From: Lachnospiraceae bacterium
GTDB taxonomy: Bacteria; Bacillota; Clostridia; Lachnospirales; Lachnospiraceae
Assembly: GCA_017552985.1 (NCBI GenBank)
Contig: JAFZNO010000054.1
Coordinates: 1-51,487 of the forward strand
Direction: 5' to 3'
DNA: 51,487 nucleotides
The notes beneath the pieces were generated by a model. The model saw only the letters and a program-made list of their open reading frames with translations, was not told the DNA's origin and did no database searches. A program made the position numbers and the translations under genes. Positions 42,619 through 51,036 of the stretch are shown one piece after another. Position 1 is the stretch's first letter. Every line of letters starts with the position of its first letter.

Positions 42619-43878
42619 TCAAGAATTCCCCTCTTCCAACATACTCTCTATAAAAATCCCATATCCCTTCTCCGGAGAGCTCACCAAAACGTGTGTCACG
42701 GCCCCAATGATCTTGCCATTTTGCAAAATGGGAGAGCCGCTCATTCCCTGTATGATGCCGCCCGTGCGCCGAAGGAGCTCTGGATCCGTCACTTTGAGCT
42801 CTATGCCACGCCCCGTGCCATCCTGCTTTAGCCGCACCTTTGTGATCTCGATCTCAAAGGTTTCAACTTGATCCTCCAACGTACAGAGCACCTGTGCCGG
42901 TCCCAGTTCAATTTCCTGCTTCAAACCTATGGGAACTGCATCTGCCGTTGCAAGACTTTTCCCAGCGTCATTACAAACGCCGTAAACGCCAAGGTCGCTG
43001 TTTTCGCGGATTTCTCCCAGCGCAAATCCTTCGTCATAAATGATCCTTCCCGTTATTTCGCCTGGATCTCCATGTTTTCCCCTTCGAAGCTTTACGATCT
43101 TTGTCTGAAAGAGCGTTCCTCCCTTGACCTGCATGACCGTACCCGTATCCACGTCCGCTATGCCATGTCCCAATGCCCCAAATTTCCCGTCCGCATCAAC
43201 GTACGTCAACGTGCCAACGCCTTGCAGGTTATCCCTCACCCAGATTCCTGCCTTGTATTTATGCCCCTGGTTCCGGACAGGGGTGATCTCCACTTCCCGC
43301 ATGCTTCCATCCCTCTCCACGGTGATGGTTAACGTTTTTCCGCCGGATTCTTCGATCCGCCTGATCAAATCATCTTTTCCGTTCAATGCCACGCCGTCAA
43401 TCGCCATCAGATAATCTCCCGCTTTCACAAGATCTTTTGCCGGCTCAGCCTTCTCATCATTCTCCGTGACGAATTCGGCCGTTCCCACCACCAACACTCC
43501 CTTTCCCTGCAGATAAACGCCAATCGGGATTCCCATGGGGATCAATTCCTCATCTCCTATCACCCGGAGGTCGACCTTCTTCAACGGAATAAATCCAAAG
43601 AGCCTAACCTCCATGTCATATCTGTCTTGCCCTGCCGGTCGCATCGTGACTGGTCTGGAAAGATCCAATGCCACGACGTCCTCGGAATCCTCGCTTTCAT
43701 TCCATCCAAAAAAAGCCGCCCTCACCTCTCCCGTTGCCGGGACTCCCAGATCGATCCTTTGGATCTGATCTGCGCGAAAGTAAAGGGTTGACGGGATGCG
43801 TGCAGTGACGTTCCATAGCATGGCGCAGGTCAGCGCCAGCGCCGTAAACAACAAAATACCCGTAAAAAGCTTTCTCAT
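42619..43878 (-). CDS. spoIVB: SpoIVB sporulation signalling serine protease
   Basis: In sporulation SpoIVB is secreted from the forespore and cleaves SpoIVFA to activate pro-sigma-K processing. The 419 residues have an N-terminal membrane anchor (about 4-22) and a PDZ domain (about 120-215: LVKAGDYLMAIDGVALNGKDD). The S55 protease domain has its catalytic His in FGALGHGIAD and catalytic Ser in IIQGMSGSPI. The ATG at 43878 has GGGAGGA 6 bases upstream. It follows recN after a terminator. A long inverted repeat overlaps its 3' end (42599-42641) but lacks a T-tract. Confidence 0.95.
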   Translation of the reverse strand: MRKLFTGILLFTALALTCAMLWNVTARIPSTLYFRADQIQRIDLGVPATGEVRAAFFGWNESEDSEDVVALDLSRPVTMRPAGQDRYDMEVRLFGFIPLKKVDLRVIGDEELIPMGIPIGVYLQGKGVLVVGTAEFVTENDEKAEPAKDLVKAGDYLMAIDGVALNGKDDLIRRIEESGGKTLTITVERDGSMREVEITPVRNQGHKYKAGIWVRDNLQGVGTLTYVDADGKFGALGHGIADVDTGTVMQVKGGTLFQTKIVKLRRGKHGDPGEITGRIIYDEGFALGEIRENSDLGVYGVCNDAGKSLATADAVPIGLKQEIELGPAQVLCTLEDQVETFEIEITKVRLKQDGTGRGIELKVTDPELLRRTGGIIQGMSGSPILQNGKIIGAVTHVLVSSPEKGYGIFIESMLEEGNS

Positions 43879-43901
43879 CCCAATCCTCCCATCCATGCAA
43901 T

Positions 43902-43933
43902 AAAAAAGAAGGACGCTGTATTCGCGTCCTTCT
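43902..43933 (-). terminator. recN terminator
   Basis: The stem GAAGGACGC with GCGTCCTTC (loop GAATACA) is followed by TTTTTTATT on the minus strand. It separates recN from spoIVB, which then needs its own start signal or read-through. Confidence 0.85.
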
Positions 43934-43973
43934 CAGTATTACCGTATCCTTTGTTTTTATTCACCCTGGAAAA

Positions 43974-45650
43974 TCACTTTTCTTCTTTTTGTTCCATTGC
44001 CTGTTTCCGCATTTCAACCGCGTTGGAAACCGCCGCTTCAGAAAGCCCGTCGCTGCCAAGGAGTCTTGCCAGTTCCCCGATGGCTTCCTGGTCCGTAAGG
44101 AGCCTTACGTCCGTCACCGTGCTGTTTCCGTCCGTATTCTTTTCGATCAGATAGTGTGAATCCGCCATGGCTGCGATCTGCGGAAGATGCGTGATGCAGA
44201 TTACCTGATGCGCGCCGGATACCTTGCCGAGCTGTTTTGACACCTGCCATGCCGTCCTGCCGCTGATTCCCGCATCAATCTCATCGAAGATCAGAGCATC
44301 CACCTCGTCCCGTTTTGCCAGAACGGTTTTTATCGCAAGCATGATCCTGGAAAGCTCGCCGCCGCTTGCCACCATGCCAAGAGGGCGTCTCTCCTCTCCC
44401 GGATTTGTTGAGATCAAAAACTCTACGTCATCACAACCCTTCTGCGTCGGCTCTTCCAATGCTTCCAAGTGAATCTCAAAATCCACCTTGAGGAAATTCA
44501 ATTGCTCCAAAGCTTCCGTGAGAAGACCCGTCAGGGTCTTGGCGTTCTTTTTGCGGATTTTTGTAAGCTTCTCGCAGGCTTCCCCGAGCTTTTTACGCTC
44601 CGCAGCAAGCTTTGCAGTGAGCCCGGCCAGATAGGCGTCATAGTCCGCCAGTTTATCTAAATATTCCCGTCTCTTCGCGCCGTACGCGATCACGTCCTCC
44701 AAGGAATTACCATATTTCTCCTTAAGACGGTTGATCAGATTCAGTCTCTCCTCCGTCTCATGAAAGGCTTCCTCGTCGAAAGTGGCATCCTCCATGTAGT
44801 CCGCCAGATCCCTGTTATAATCTGCAAGAAGGCTGTCCACCTCCGCAAGCTGCTCCTCCAGTTCGGCAAGACGCTTGTCATACCCCGTAACGCTGCTAAG
44901 GGCCCTAAGTCCCCTGCTGAGCGCACTTCCCGCGCCGTCACTTCCCGTAAAGGAGTAACTCTCGCCCAGTGCTTCCATGATCTTTTGACTGTTGACCATG
45001 CGGCGGTAGTTCTCTTCCAGTTCTTCGTCTTCCCCGGTGCGAAGGTTCGCATCCTCTATCTCGCGGACCTCGTATTCCGCCAGAGCCTGTTCCCTGGCCC
45101 GCTCCTTCTCGTCGAGGTTCTCTTCGCCCAGCTTTTTCTCCGTGGCCTTCCATTCCTGATAAGCCTTTGCCACCCCGGCTCCCGCCTCCTCGGCATCCTT
45201 GCCGCCAAAGGCATCCAAAATCTCTAAATGCTTTTTCTTATGGAGCAGGGATTGATGCTCATGCTGTCCGTGCACGTCGATCAATACCTCAGCCAGCTCC
45301 TTCACCTGTTTTGCGGTGACCACCTCGCCATTGATCCTGAAAACGCTTTTTCCAACCTGCATCTTGCGGCTGATCAAGACGCTGTCGTCCTCCTGCGTTT
45401 CCAGCTCCATGTCCTGAAGCCGGCGCGTCACGTTTTCGTTGCCGGAAAAGCTGAGCTCCACCAGGGCCTGCTCCGCGCCTTTGCGCAGCATTTCCTTCTC
45501 AAATTTCGCCCCCAGGGCAAGATTCACGGACCCAAGAAGCAGAGACTTTCCCGCGCCGGTTTCACCGGTCAGAACGTTGAGTCCCTCCCCAAAGGTCACT
45601 TCCGTTTCCTCCATCAGCGCCAGATTTTTCACGTGTAAGCTTTGTAACAT
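43974..45650 (-). CDS. recN: DNA repair protein RecN
   Basis: This SMC-like ATPase acts early in double-strand-break repair. The 558 residues show Walker A GETGAGKS (29-36) and a DVHGQHEHQSLL Q-loop region. Two coiled-coil arms flank about residues 160-370. The ABC signature is ASGGELSRIMLAIK, Walker B is LIFDEIDAGISG, and the H-loop region is VICITHLPQIAA. It lies 40 bases after argR, in the standard Firmicutes order argR-recN-spoIVB, with a clear terminator after it. Confidence 0.97.
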   Translation of the reverse strand: MLQSLHVKNLALMEETEVTFGEGLNVLTGETGAGKSLLLGSVNLALGAKFEKEMLRKGAEQALVELSFSGNENVTRRLQDMELETQEDDSVLISRKMQVGKSVFRINGEVVTAKQVKELAEVLIDVHGQHEHQSLLHKKKHLEILDAFGGKDAEEAGAGVAKAYQEWKATEKKLGEENLDEKERAREQALAEYEVREIEDANLRTGEDEELEENYRRMVNSQKIMEALGESYSFTGSDGAGSALSRGLRALSSVTGYDKRLAELEEQLAEVDSLLADYNRDLADYMEDATFDEEAFHETEERLNLINRLKEKYGNSLEDVIAYGAKRREYLDKLADYDAYLAGLTAKLAAERKKLGEACEKLTKIRKKNAKTLTGLLTEALEQLNFLKVDFEIHLEALEEPTQKGCDDVEFLISTNPGEERRPLGMVASGGELSRIMLAIKTVLAKRDEVDALIFDEIDAGISGRTAWQVSKQLGKVSGAHQVICITHLPQIAAMADSHYLIEKNTDGNSTVTDVRLLTDQEAIGELARLLGSDGLSEAAVSNAVEMRKQAMEQKEEK

Positions 45651-45690
45651 GTTTCCTCCTTCTGCCGCCTTCTTTGAATCCCCTAATCAC

Positions 45691-46152
45691 TTAACCCATG
45701 ATCTCGTTCATCTGATTCATTAATTGCCTGGTTTCTTCCACGGTCCTGACTGCCACCATGATGGTGTCATCCCCGGCGATGCATCCCACCACCTCCGGAA
45801 ATTGCAGGGCGTCGATCGCCATGGCTACGGCCATGGCCATTCCCGAAACCGTTTTTATAACAAGGATGTTCTGTGCCATGTCCATGGAGACAAAGCCATC
45901 CCTCAGTACCCTCACGAACTTCTCATTGGCCCTCTCCCCGCCCTCGCGGTGAAAGGCAACGTAGCGCTGCTTTCCGCCTGCCATTCCGTCCACGGAAAGC
46001 TTGGAAAGCTTTAATTCCCTGATGTCACGGGAGAGCGTCGCCTGCGTTACCTGGATTCCCTCCTGAGCGAGATAATCCCGAAGCTGCTCCTGGGTTTCCA
46101 CCTCATACTTCTCTATGATTTCCAAAATCCTTCGCTGTCTGATCTTTTTCAT
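45691..46152 (-). CDS. argR: arginine repressor ArgR/AhrC
   Basis: This hexameric arginine-sensing regulator represses arginine synthesis and activates its breakdown. The 153 residues have the winged helix-turn-helix at the N-terminus (TQEQLRDYLAQEGIQVTQAT, then LSRDIRELKLSKL). The C-terminal arginine-binding trimer domain holds EVVGCIAGDDTIMVAVRT with the GDD motif that reads arginine. It is translated from an ATG 17 bases after nadK. Confidence 0.97.
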   Translation of the reverse strand: MKKIRQRRILEIIEKYEVETQEQLRDYLAQEGIQVTQATLSRDIRELKLSKLSVDGMAGGKQRYVAFHREGGERANEKFVRVLRDGFVSMDMAQNILVIKTVSGMAMAVAMAIDALQFPEVVGCIAGDDTIMVAVRTVEETRQLMNQMNEIMG

Positions 46153-46169
46153 GTTTCTCTTGGTTCACC

Positions 46170-47024
46170 TCAATCCTTCATCTTCTGATGCAGTGCGTCC
46201 AGAAAGCTTACCTTGCTCAGCTGAATGAATTCCGCACTCTCTGCGCTTTTGCGGATGGTGATGCGATCCCCCGTCGTCATAAAGAAGGAATTGGCACCGT
46301 CCAGGGTCGCCATGACCGTTTGTTCCTTTCCTTCCCTTCCCATCGGGATTTCAATCTCGATCTCATCTTCCGAAGAAAGAATAATGCTTCTTTGATTCAG
46401 CGAGTGTGGACAGATGGGCGTGAGCATCAAAAGCTTTGCTCCCGGCTCCACCAACGGTCCGCCCGCAGACAAATTATACCCCGTAGATCCCGTGGGCGTC
46501 GTCACGATCATGCCGTCTGCCTGATATTCATGCAGGAAAGAGCCATTGACAAAAATACGAAGCAGGATCACCCGCAGGGGACCGCTTCTGGAGATCACCA
46601 CGTCATTTAACGCCAGTCCTTCCCTGACTTCACCGTCGTGGAGCATTGCTTTCCCTTGGAGCAACATGCGGCTCTCCTTCCGGAAATCTCCTTCGATCAG
46701 GCGATCCAGCGCAGGCTCAAAGCTTGCCATTTCGATCTGCGTCATGAAGCCCAGCGTACCCAGGTTCACGCCGATCAGCGGCACGTGAACGTGAATGGTT
46801 TCCCTGGCCGCCTGTAAAACGGTACCGTCCCCGCCAAGCACCAGGATCAGATCAATGTCTTCCGGGATGCAGGATTCCAGGCATTCCCCGCTTTTCCAGT
46901 CTTTGTCCACGATCAGAAGGCTGACTTCCTGTCCCTTGGACTCCAAATAGTCCTTGATCCGATTGGTCGCCCGCAGCTGTGGATCCTTAAATTTATTCGA
47001 ATAGATCAGAAATCGTTTTCCCAT
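46170..47024 (-). CDS. nadK: NAD kinase
   Basis: This enzyme phosphorylates NAD to NADP, using ATP or polyphosphate. The 284 residues show the GGDGT motif at 64-68 (LVLGGDGTVLQAAR), the NAD-binding GVNLGTLGFMTQI and TPTGSTGYNLSAGGPLV. It belongs to the conserved tlyA-nadK-argR-recN gene run, starting 41 bases after tlyA. Confidence 0.97.
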   Translation of the reverse strand: MGKRFLIYSNKFKDPQLRATNRIKDYLESKGQEVSLLIVDKDWKSGECLESCIPEDIDLILVLGGDGTVLQAARETIHVHVPLIGVNLGTLGFMTQIEMASFEPALDRLIEGDFRKESRMLLQGKAMLHDGEVREGLALNDVVISRSGPLRVILLRIFVNGSFLHEYQADGMIVTTPTGSTGYNLSAGGPLVEPGAKLLMLTPICPHSLNQRSIILSSEDEIEIEIPMGREGKEQTVMATLDGANSFFMTTGDRITIRKSAESAEFIQLSKVSFLDALHQKMKD

Positions 47025-47065
47025 GGTTCACTCCTTTTCGCACGGCTCCTCGCATCAGTCCTTTT

Positions 47066-47947
47066 CTATAGCGCGTGCGAATTCTCCACGATCCAGGCAA
47101 TGGTCTGCTTCCACTGCTCAGATGAGGAAAGCCCTTTTTTCTCTGAGATCACCGTTGCAAGAAGCTCCTCCGCCTCCCGCTCCGTGAGCGAAGAGACGCT
47201 ATCTTCCGGCTCTGCCTCTTTTTTCAGATAAACCAGATATTCTATGTTTCCTTCCGGTCCCTTGATGGGCGAATACTCCAATCCCATGACGGAAAAGCCC
47301 GTCAGGTCAGCAAAATCGATCACCTTCTCGATCACCTCGCGATGCGTGGAAAGCTCACGGACGACGCCATTCTTTCCCACCTTCTCGCGTCCCGCCTCAA
47401 ACTGCGGTTTGATCAGGCAGACCATCTCTCCCCCGACCTTCAACAGATTCCTCGCGGGGATCAGAATCTTCGTCAGCGAGATAAAGCTTACGTCCACGCT
47501 GACAAAATCAAGTTTATCCGGCACGTCCTCAGGTTTCAGGTAACGGAAGTTAGTCTGTTCCATGCAGACGACCCGCTCATCGTTACGAAGCTTCCAATCC
47601 AGCTGTCCATGGCCCACGTCCACGGAATAAACGCGGCTTGCGCCATTTTGCAACATGCAGTCCGTAAAGCCTCCCGTGGATGCACCCACGTCCATGCAGG
47701 TCTTTCCCTCCAACGGGAATTTCCAAGTCTGCATGGCCTTCTCAAGCTTTAAGCCCCCGCGGCTTACGTACTTTAGGGTATTGCCCCGCACTTCCAGCTT
47801 ACACTTCGTAAGGTCGAAGGTCGTGCCTGCCTTATCTTCCTTTTGTCCGTTGACGTAGACGTTGCCCGACATGATAATGGCTTTCGCCTTTTCCCTTGAG
47901 GATGCGTAACCTTGCTCCACCAGGATTACGTCAAGTCGCTCCTTCAT
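47066..47947 (-). CDS. tlyA: TlyA family rRNA 2'-O-methyltransferase
   Basis: This is a SAM-dependent ribose methyltransferase of the TlyA/hemolysin A family, which modifies 16S and 23S rRNA in mycobacteria. The 293 residues have an S4 RNA-binding domain (RLDVILVEQGYASSREKAKA, MSGNVYVNG). An FtsJ-like domain with the SAM-binding DVGASTGGFTDCMLQNGA follows, then VSVDVSFISLTKIL. I chose the ATG at 47947, which overlaps the dxs stop by 4 bases (ATGA). The two genes are translationally coupled. Confidence 0.95.
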   Translation of the reverse strand: MKERLDVILVEQGYASSREKAKAIIMSGNVYVNGQKEDKAGTTFDLTKCKLEVRGNTLKYVSRGGLKLEKAMQTWKFPLEGKTCMDVGASTGGFTDCMLQNGASRVYSVDVGHGQLDWKLRNDERVVCMEQTNFRYLKPEDVPDKLDFVSVDVSFISLTKILIPARNLLKVGGEMVCLIKPQFEAGREKVGKNGVVRELSTHREVIEKVIDFADLTGFSVMGLEYSPIKGPEGNIEYLVYLKKEAEPEDSVSSLTEREAEELLATVISEKKGLSSSEQWKQTIAWIVENSHAL

Positions 47948-49803
47948 GTGTTCAATGCCTCCCAAATCTGATCGCGGATCCCTTTCGGATCTACGCCAAG
48001 CTTCTCCTTCAAAACGTCCACGTTTCCATGCTCCACGTAAGCATCCGGTAACGCGATGGGCAAGATCTTATTCTTCAGTCCCCGGGAGTTTGCCACCTCC
48101 AGGATCTTCTCTCCAAAGCCGCCACAGGCAACGTTCTCCTCCATCGTTACGATCAGGGAGTGATCCTTTGCCGCCTCCAGGAGCGCCTCTTCATCGATGG
48201 GCTTTGCAAACCTTGCGTTGATCAGGCTCACGCGTACGCCCTGTTCCTTTAACAATTCCCGCACTTTCACGGCCTCTTCCACCATGCCGCCCAGTGCAAA
48301 AATGGCAACGCCGTCCTCACGGTAGATCCATTCTGCCTTACCAAGTTCGATGGGCGCGCGATGTTCTTCCAGCCCTGCGTATGCCGTACCACGCGGATAG
48401 CGGATCGCAATGGGACCGTCAAAATTCATTGCGAACTGCATCATGTCGGCGAGTTCCCATTTATTCTTGGGTGCACACACGTGCATGTTCGGAATGCCAG
48501 TCAAATAAGTCAGGTCAAAGATGCCTTGATGCGTCTCTCCGTCACTTCCCACAAGACCTGCGCGGTCTATGGCAAAGACAACGGGCAGATTCTGCAAGCA
48601 AACGTCATGCAGGATCTGATCATATGCCCTTTGCAGGAACGAGGAATACACGGCAACGACGGGCTTCATGCCACCCACGGCAAGGCCTGCCGCAAATGTC
48701 ACCGCATGCTGCTCCGCGATTCCCACGTCATAAAAGCGATCCGGAAATTCCGAGCGAAAACGTTTCAGTCCCGTTCCGTCCGGCATGGCTGCCGTGATGG
48801 CCACCAGGTTGGAATGTTTCTCCGCCAGGGAACAGATCATGGTGGAAAATACGTCCGTATAGCACGGCTCAGTCTTTTGTTTCAACAGCTTTCCCGTTTC
48901 AATGTCAAAGGGCTCCGTGCCGTGAAATCTGGCAGGATGCTTCTCCGCAGGAAGGAATCCTTTGCCTTTTTTCGTAATGGCGTGAATGAGCACCGGACCT
49001 TCTACTCTCTGGGCCGCGCGGATCACGTTCACCATGGCCTGCACGTCGTGTCCGTCCACCGGTCCAAGGTACTTAATGCCCATGTCCTCAAAGAACATGC
49101 CGGGGATCACAAGCGTTTTCAAACTGCTTTTCAGTCTCCGGATGCCCTTGATCACCTGATTACCCTTGGCGCTTCCAAGCAATGCGTTGTAAATGCCTTC
49201 CTTTAGGTCAAGATACCCATCCGCAGTACGGATATTGTTTAGATATTTGCTCACGCCACCCACGTTCTCCGAGATGGACATGTTGTTATCGTTCAGAATG
49301 ACGATGAAATTCGTCTCCAGCTTTGCTGCATTGTTCAGCGCTTCATATGCCATGCCTCCCGTAAGGGAGCCATCACCAATCACGGAAACGATGGTTTGCT
49401 TCTCTCCCCTGTGATCCCTCGCCATGACAAGGCCCAGACCTGCTGAGATGGAAGTAGAACTGTGTCCCGTATCAAAACAGTCACAGCAACTCTCCTTCCG
49501 CTTCGGGAATCCGCTCATTCCATGATATTGTCTAAGTGCGTCAAATCCATCCTTCCGACCTGACAGGATCTTATGCGTGTACGCCTGATGACCCACGTCC
49601 CAAATAATCTTATCCTGCGGCAGATCCAGCGCCAGATGCAACGCCATGGTCAGCTCCACGGCTCCAAGATTTGAGCCAAGGTGTCCGCCCGTCACGCTGA
49701 TCTTTTGGATCAGGAAATCCCGGATTTCCTGGGCAAGTGCCGGATAATCCGCCGGATCGATCTTCTTTATGTCATTGACGTTCTCTATTTTCTCCAGGTA
49801 CAT
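47944..49803 (-). CDS. dxs: 1-deoxy-D-xylulose-5-phosphate synthase
   Basis: This thiamine-diphosphate enzyme condenses pyruvate and glyceraldehyde 3-phosphate, the first step of the MEP isoprenoid pathway. The 619 residues show GHQAYTHKILSGR, the diphosphate-binding GDGSLTGGMAYEALNNA with the Mg-binding Asp and Asn, DRAGLVGSDGETHQG and the transketolase C-domain. The ATG at 49803 has AGAGG about 10 bases upstream. It lies between ispA and tlyA as in many Firmicutes, with 24 bases separating it from ispA. Confidence 0.97.
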   Translation of the reverse strand: MYLEKIENVNDIKKIDPADYPALAQEIRDFLIQKISVTGGHLGSNLGAVELTMALHLALDLPQDKIIWDVGHQAYTHKILSGRKDGFDALRQYHGMSGFPKRKESCCDCFDTGHSSTSISAGLGLVMARDHRGEKQTIVSVIGDGSLTGGMAYEALNNAAKLETNFIVILNDNNMSISENVGGVSKYLNNIRTADGYLDLKEGIYNALLGSAKGNQVIKGIRRLKSSLKTLVIPGMFFEDMGIKYLGPVDGHDVQAMVNVIRAAQRVEGPVLIHAITKKGKGFLPAEKHPARFHGTEPFDIETGKLLKQKTEPCYTDVFSTMICSLAEKHSNLVAITAAMPDGTGLKRFRSEFPDRFYDVGIAEQHAVTFAAGLAVGGMKPVVAVYSSFLQRAYDQILHDVCLQNLPVVFAIDRAGLVGSDGETHQGIFDLTYLTGIPNMHVCAPKNKWELADMMQFAMNFDGPIAIRYPRGTAYAGLEEHRAPIELGKAEWIYREDGVAIFALGGMVEEAVKVRELLKEQGVRVSLINARFAKPIDEEALLEAAKDHSLIVTMEENVACGGFGEKILEVANSRGLKNKILPIALPDAYVEHGNVDVLKEKLGVDPKGIRDQIWEALNT

Positions 49804-49827
49804 TACCAAAAAACCTCTTTTACAACA

Positions 49828-50781
49828 CTATTTTTTTCTGTAGATCAAGTGAAGGATCAGCTCCTCCAAAAAGGCGTGATCACCCGGAAGCTCATGCAAA
49901 AGCGCTGCTGCTTCCTCGGAGAGTCTTGCGACCTCCTGCTTTGACTTTTCAAGTCCGCAAAGCGTTACGTAGGTCTCCTTACCGCTCTGTGCGTCGCTTC
50001 CCACGCTCTTTCCAAGCTCCTTGCTGTCCCCGATCACGTCAAGCACGTCATCCTGGATTTGGAAAGCAATGCCCACCTTTCTTGCGATCTGCAGAACCTT
50101 GTTGATCTCTTCCTCGCCGGCGCCGGAAAACATTGCGCCGATTCCCATGGCCGCTTCGATCAGTGCCGCGGTCTTCTTCTCATGAATGAACAGAATCTTG
50201 TCCATGTCCATTGGAAGATTTTTCTTCTCCGCCTCCACGTCCGCAACCTGTCCGCCAAGCATGCCGTCTATGCCGGCCTTCTTTGCCAGCATCTCGCCGC
50301 ATCCCGCGATCCTGCCTTTTTCCTCAAGGGATTTATCGGAAGAAAGGGTTCTGCAGATCTCGGAAAAAGCAATCTCAAACGCACTGTTCATCAAGGCGTC
50401 ACCGGCCAGGACCGCCATGCCGTCTCCGTAGACCTTCCAAGTGGTCTCTTTTCCCCTGCGGTATTCGTCATTGTCCATCGCCGGCAGGTCATCATGCACC
50501 AGGGAATAGGTGTGGATCATCTCCAGCGCCGTCATAAATTCCCCGAGGGACGTCTGTCCGCTATTCCCTTCCCGGCAAAGGAGCTGATACGTCTCCCGCA
50601 TCAGCAGGGGTCGTAGACGTTTTCCGCCCGCCATAAAACTATATTCCATGGCTTCCAAGATCGTATGAACGTAAGGAAGCTCATCTTTTTCTTTTAAGTA
50701 TCGCCCTAACGTTCCGGAAATCACTTGTTGCACTTCTGCCGTTTTCTTCCCAAGCATTTCCTGAAAGCTTTTTTCTTCCAT
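49828..50781 (-). CDS. ispA: farnesyl diphosphate synthase (polyprenyl synthetase)
   Basis: This enzyme makes farnesyl or geranyl diphosphate from IPP and DMAPP for undecaprenyl-phosphate and quinone synthesis. The 317 residues show the first Asp-rich motif VHDDLPAMDND, RRGKETTWK and the second motif FQIQDDVLDVIGD. YSLVHDD has a Tyr-Ser before the first motif, as in short-chain synthases. The ATG at 50781, 4 bases after xseB, has GGAGG upstream within the xseB end. Earlier starts overlap xseB and are not needed. Confidence 0.96.
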   Translation of the reverse strand: MEEKSFQEMLGKKTAEVQQVISGTLGRYLKEKDELPYVHTILEAMEYSFMAGGKRLRPLLMRETYQLLCREGNSGQTSLGEFMTALEMIHTYSLVHDDLPAMDNDEYRRGKETTWKVYGDGMAVLAGDALMNSAFEIAFSEICRTLSSDKSLEEKGRIAGCGEMLAKKAGIDGMLGGQVADVEAEKKNLPMDMDKILFIHEKKTAALIEAAMGIGAMFSGAGEEEINKVLQIARKVGIAFQIQDDVLDVIGDSKELGKSVGSDAQSGKETYVTLCGLEKSKQEVARLSEEAAALLHELPGDHAFLEELILHLIYRKK

Positions 50782-50785
50782 TCCT

Positions 50786-51019
50786 TTATGCCTCCACGTC
50801 GTCTGCGTCCAGTTCCTCAAGCTCTCCGTCACCACTCAGAACCAGAACCTTCTTTTCAACGCGGTCTATCTGGTCGTTGCACTGTTTCAGAAGCGTTACT
50901 CCCTCACTGTAGGCGTGAAAGGCATCCTCCAAAGAGACGTCCGCGTCCGCCAGAACTCCAATCAGTTCTTCCAATTTATCAAAATTCTCTTCCAAGCTGA
51001 CTTCTTTCTTTTCTTCCAT
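50786..51019 (-). CDS. xseB: exonuclease VII small subunit
   Basis: This is the small subunit of the single-strand-specific exonuclease VII; several XseB chains coat one XseA. The 77 residues form the usual helical hairpin (SLEENFDKLEELIGVLAD, VSLEDAFHAYSEGVTLLKQC) with an acidic C-terminal tail. It is 17 bases after xseA. If xseA is truly broken, this subunit would have no large-subunit partner from this locus. Confidence 0.95.
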   Translation of the reverse strand: MEEKKEVSLEENFDKLEELIGVLADADVSLEDAFHAYSEGVTLLKQCNDQIDRVEKKVLVLSGDGELEELDADDVEA

Positions 51020-51036
51020 ACCAATCTCCCTATGGT

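Noticed and set aside
42599-42641. Inverted repeat (GGAAAGAGGGGAA with TTCCCCTCTTCC) as a spoIVB terminator
   Set aside because: The stem is good but no T-tract follows on the minus strand, so I did not call it a terminator.
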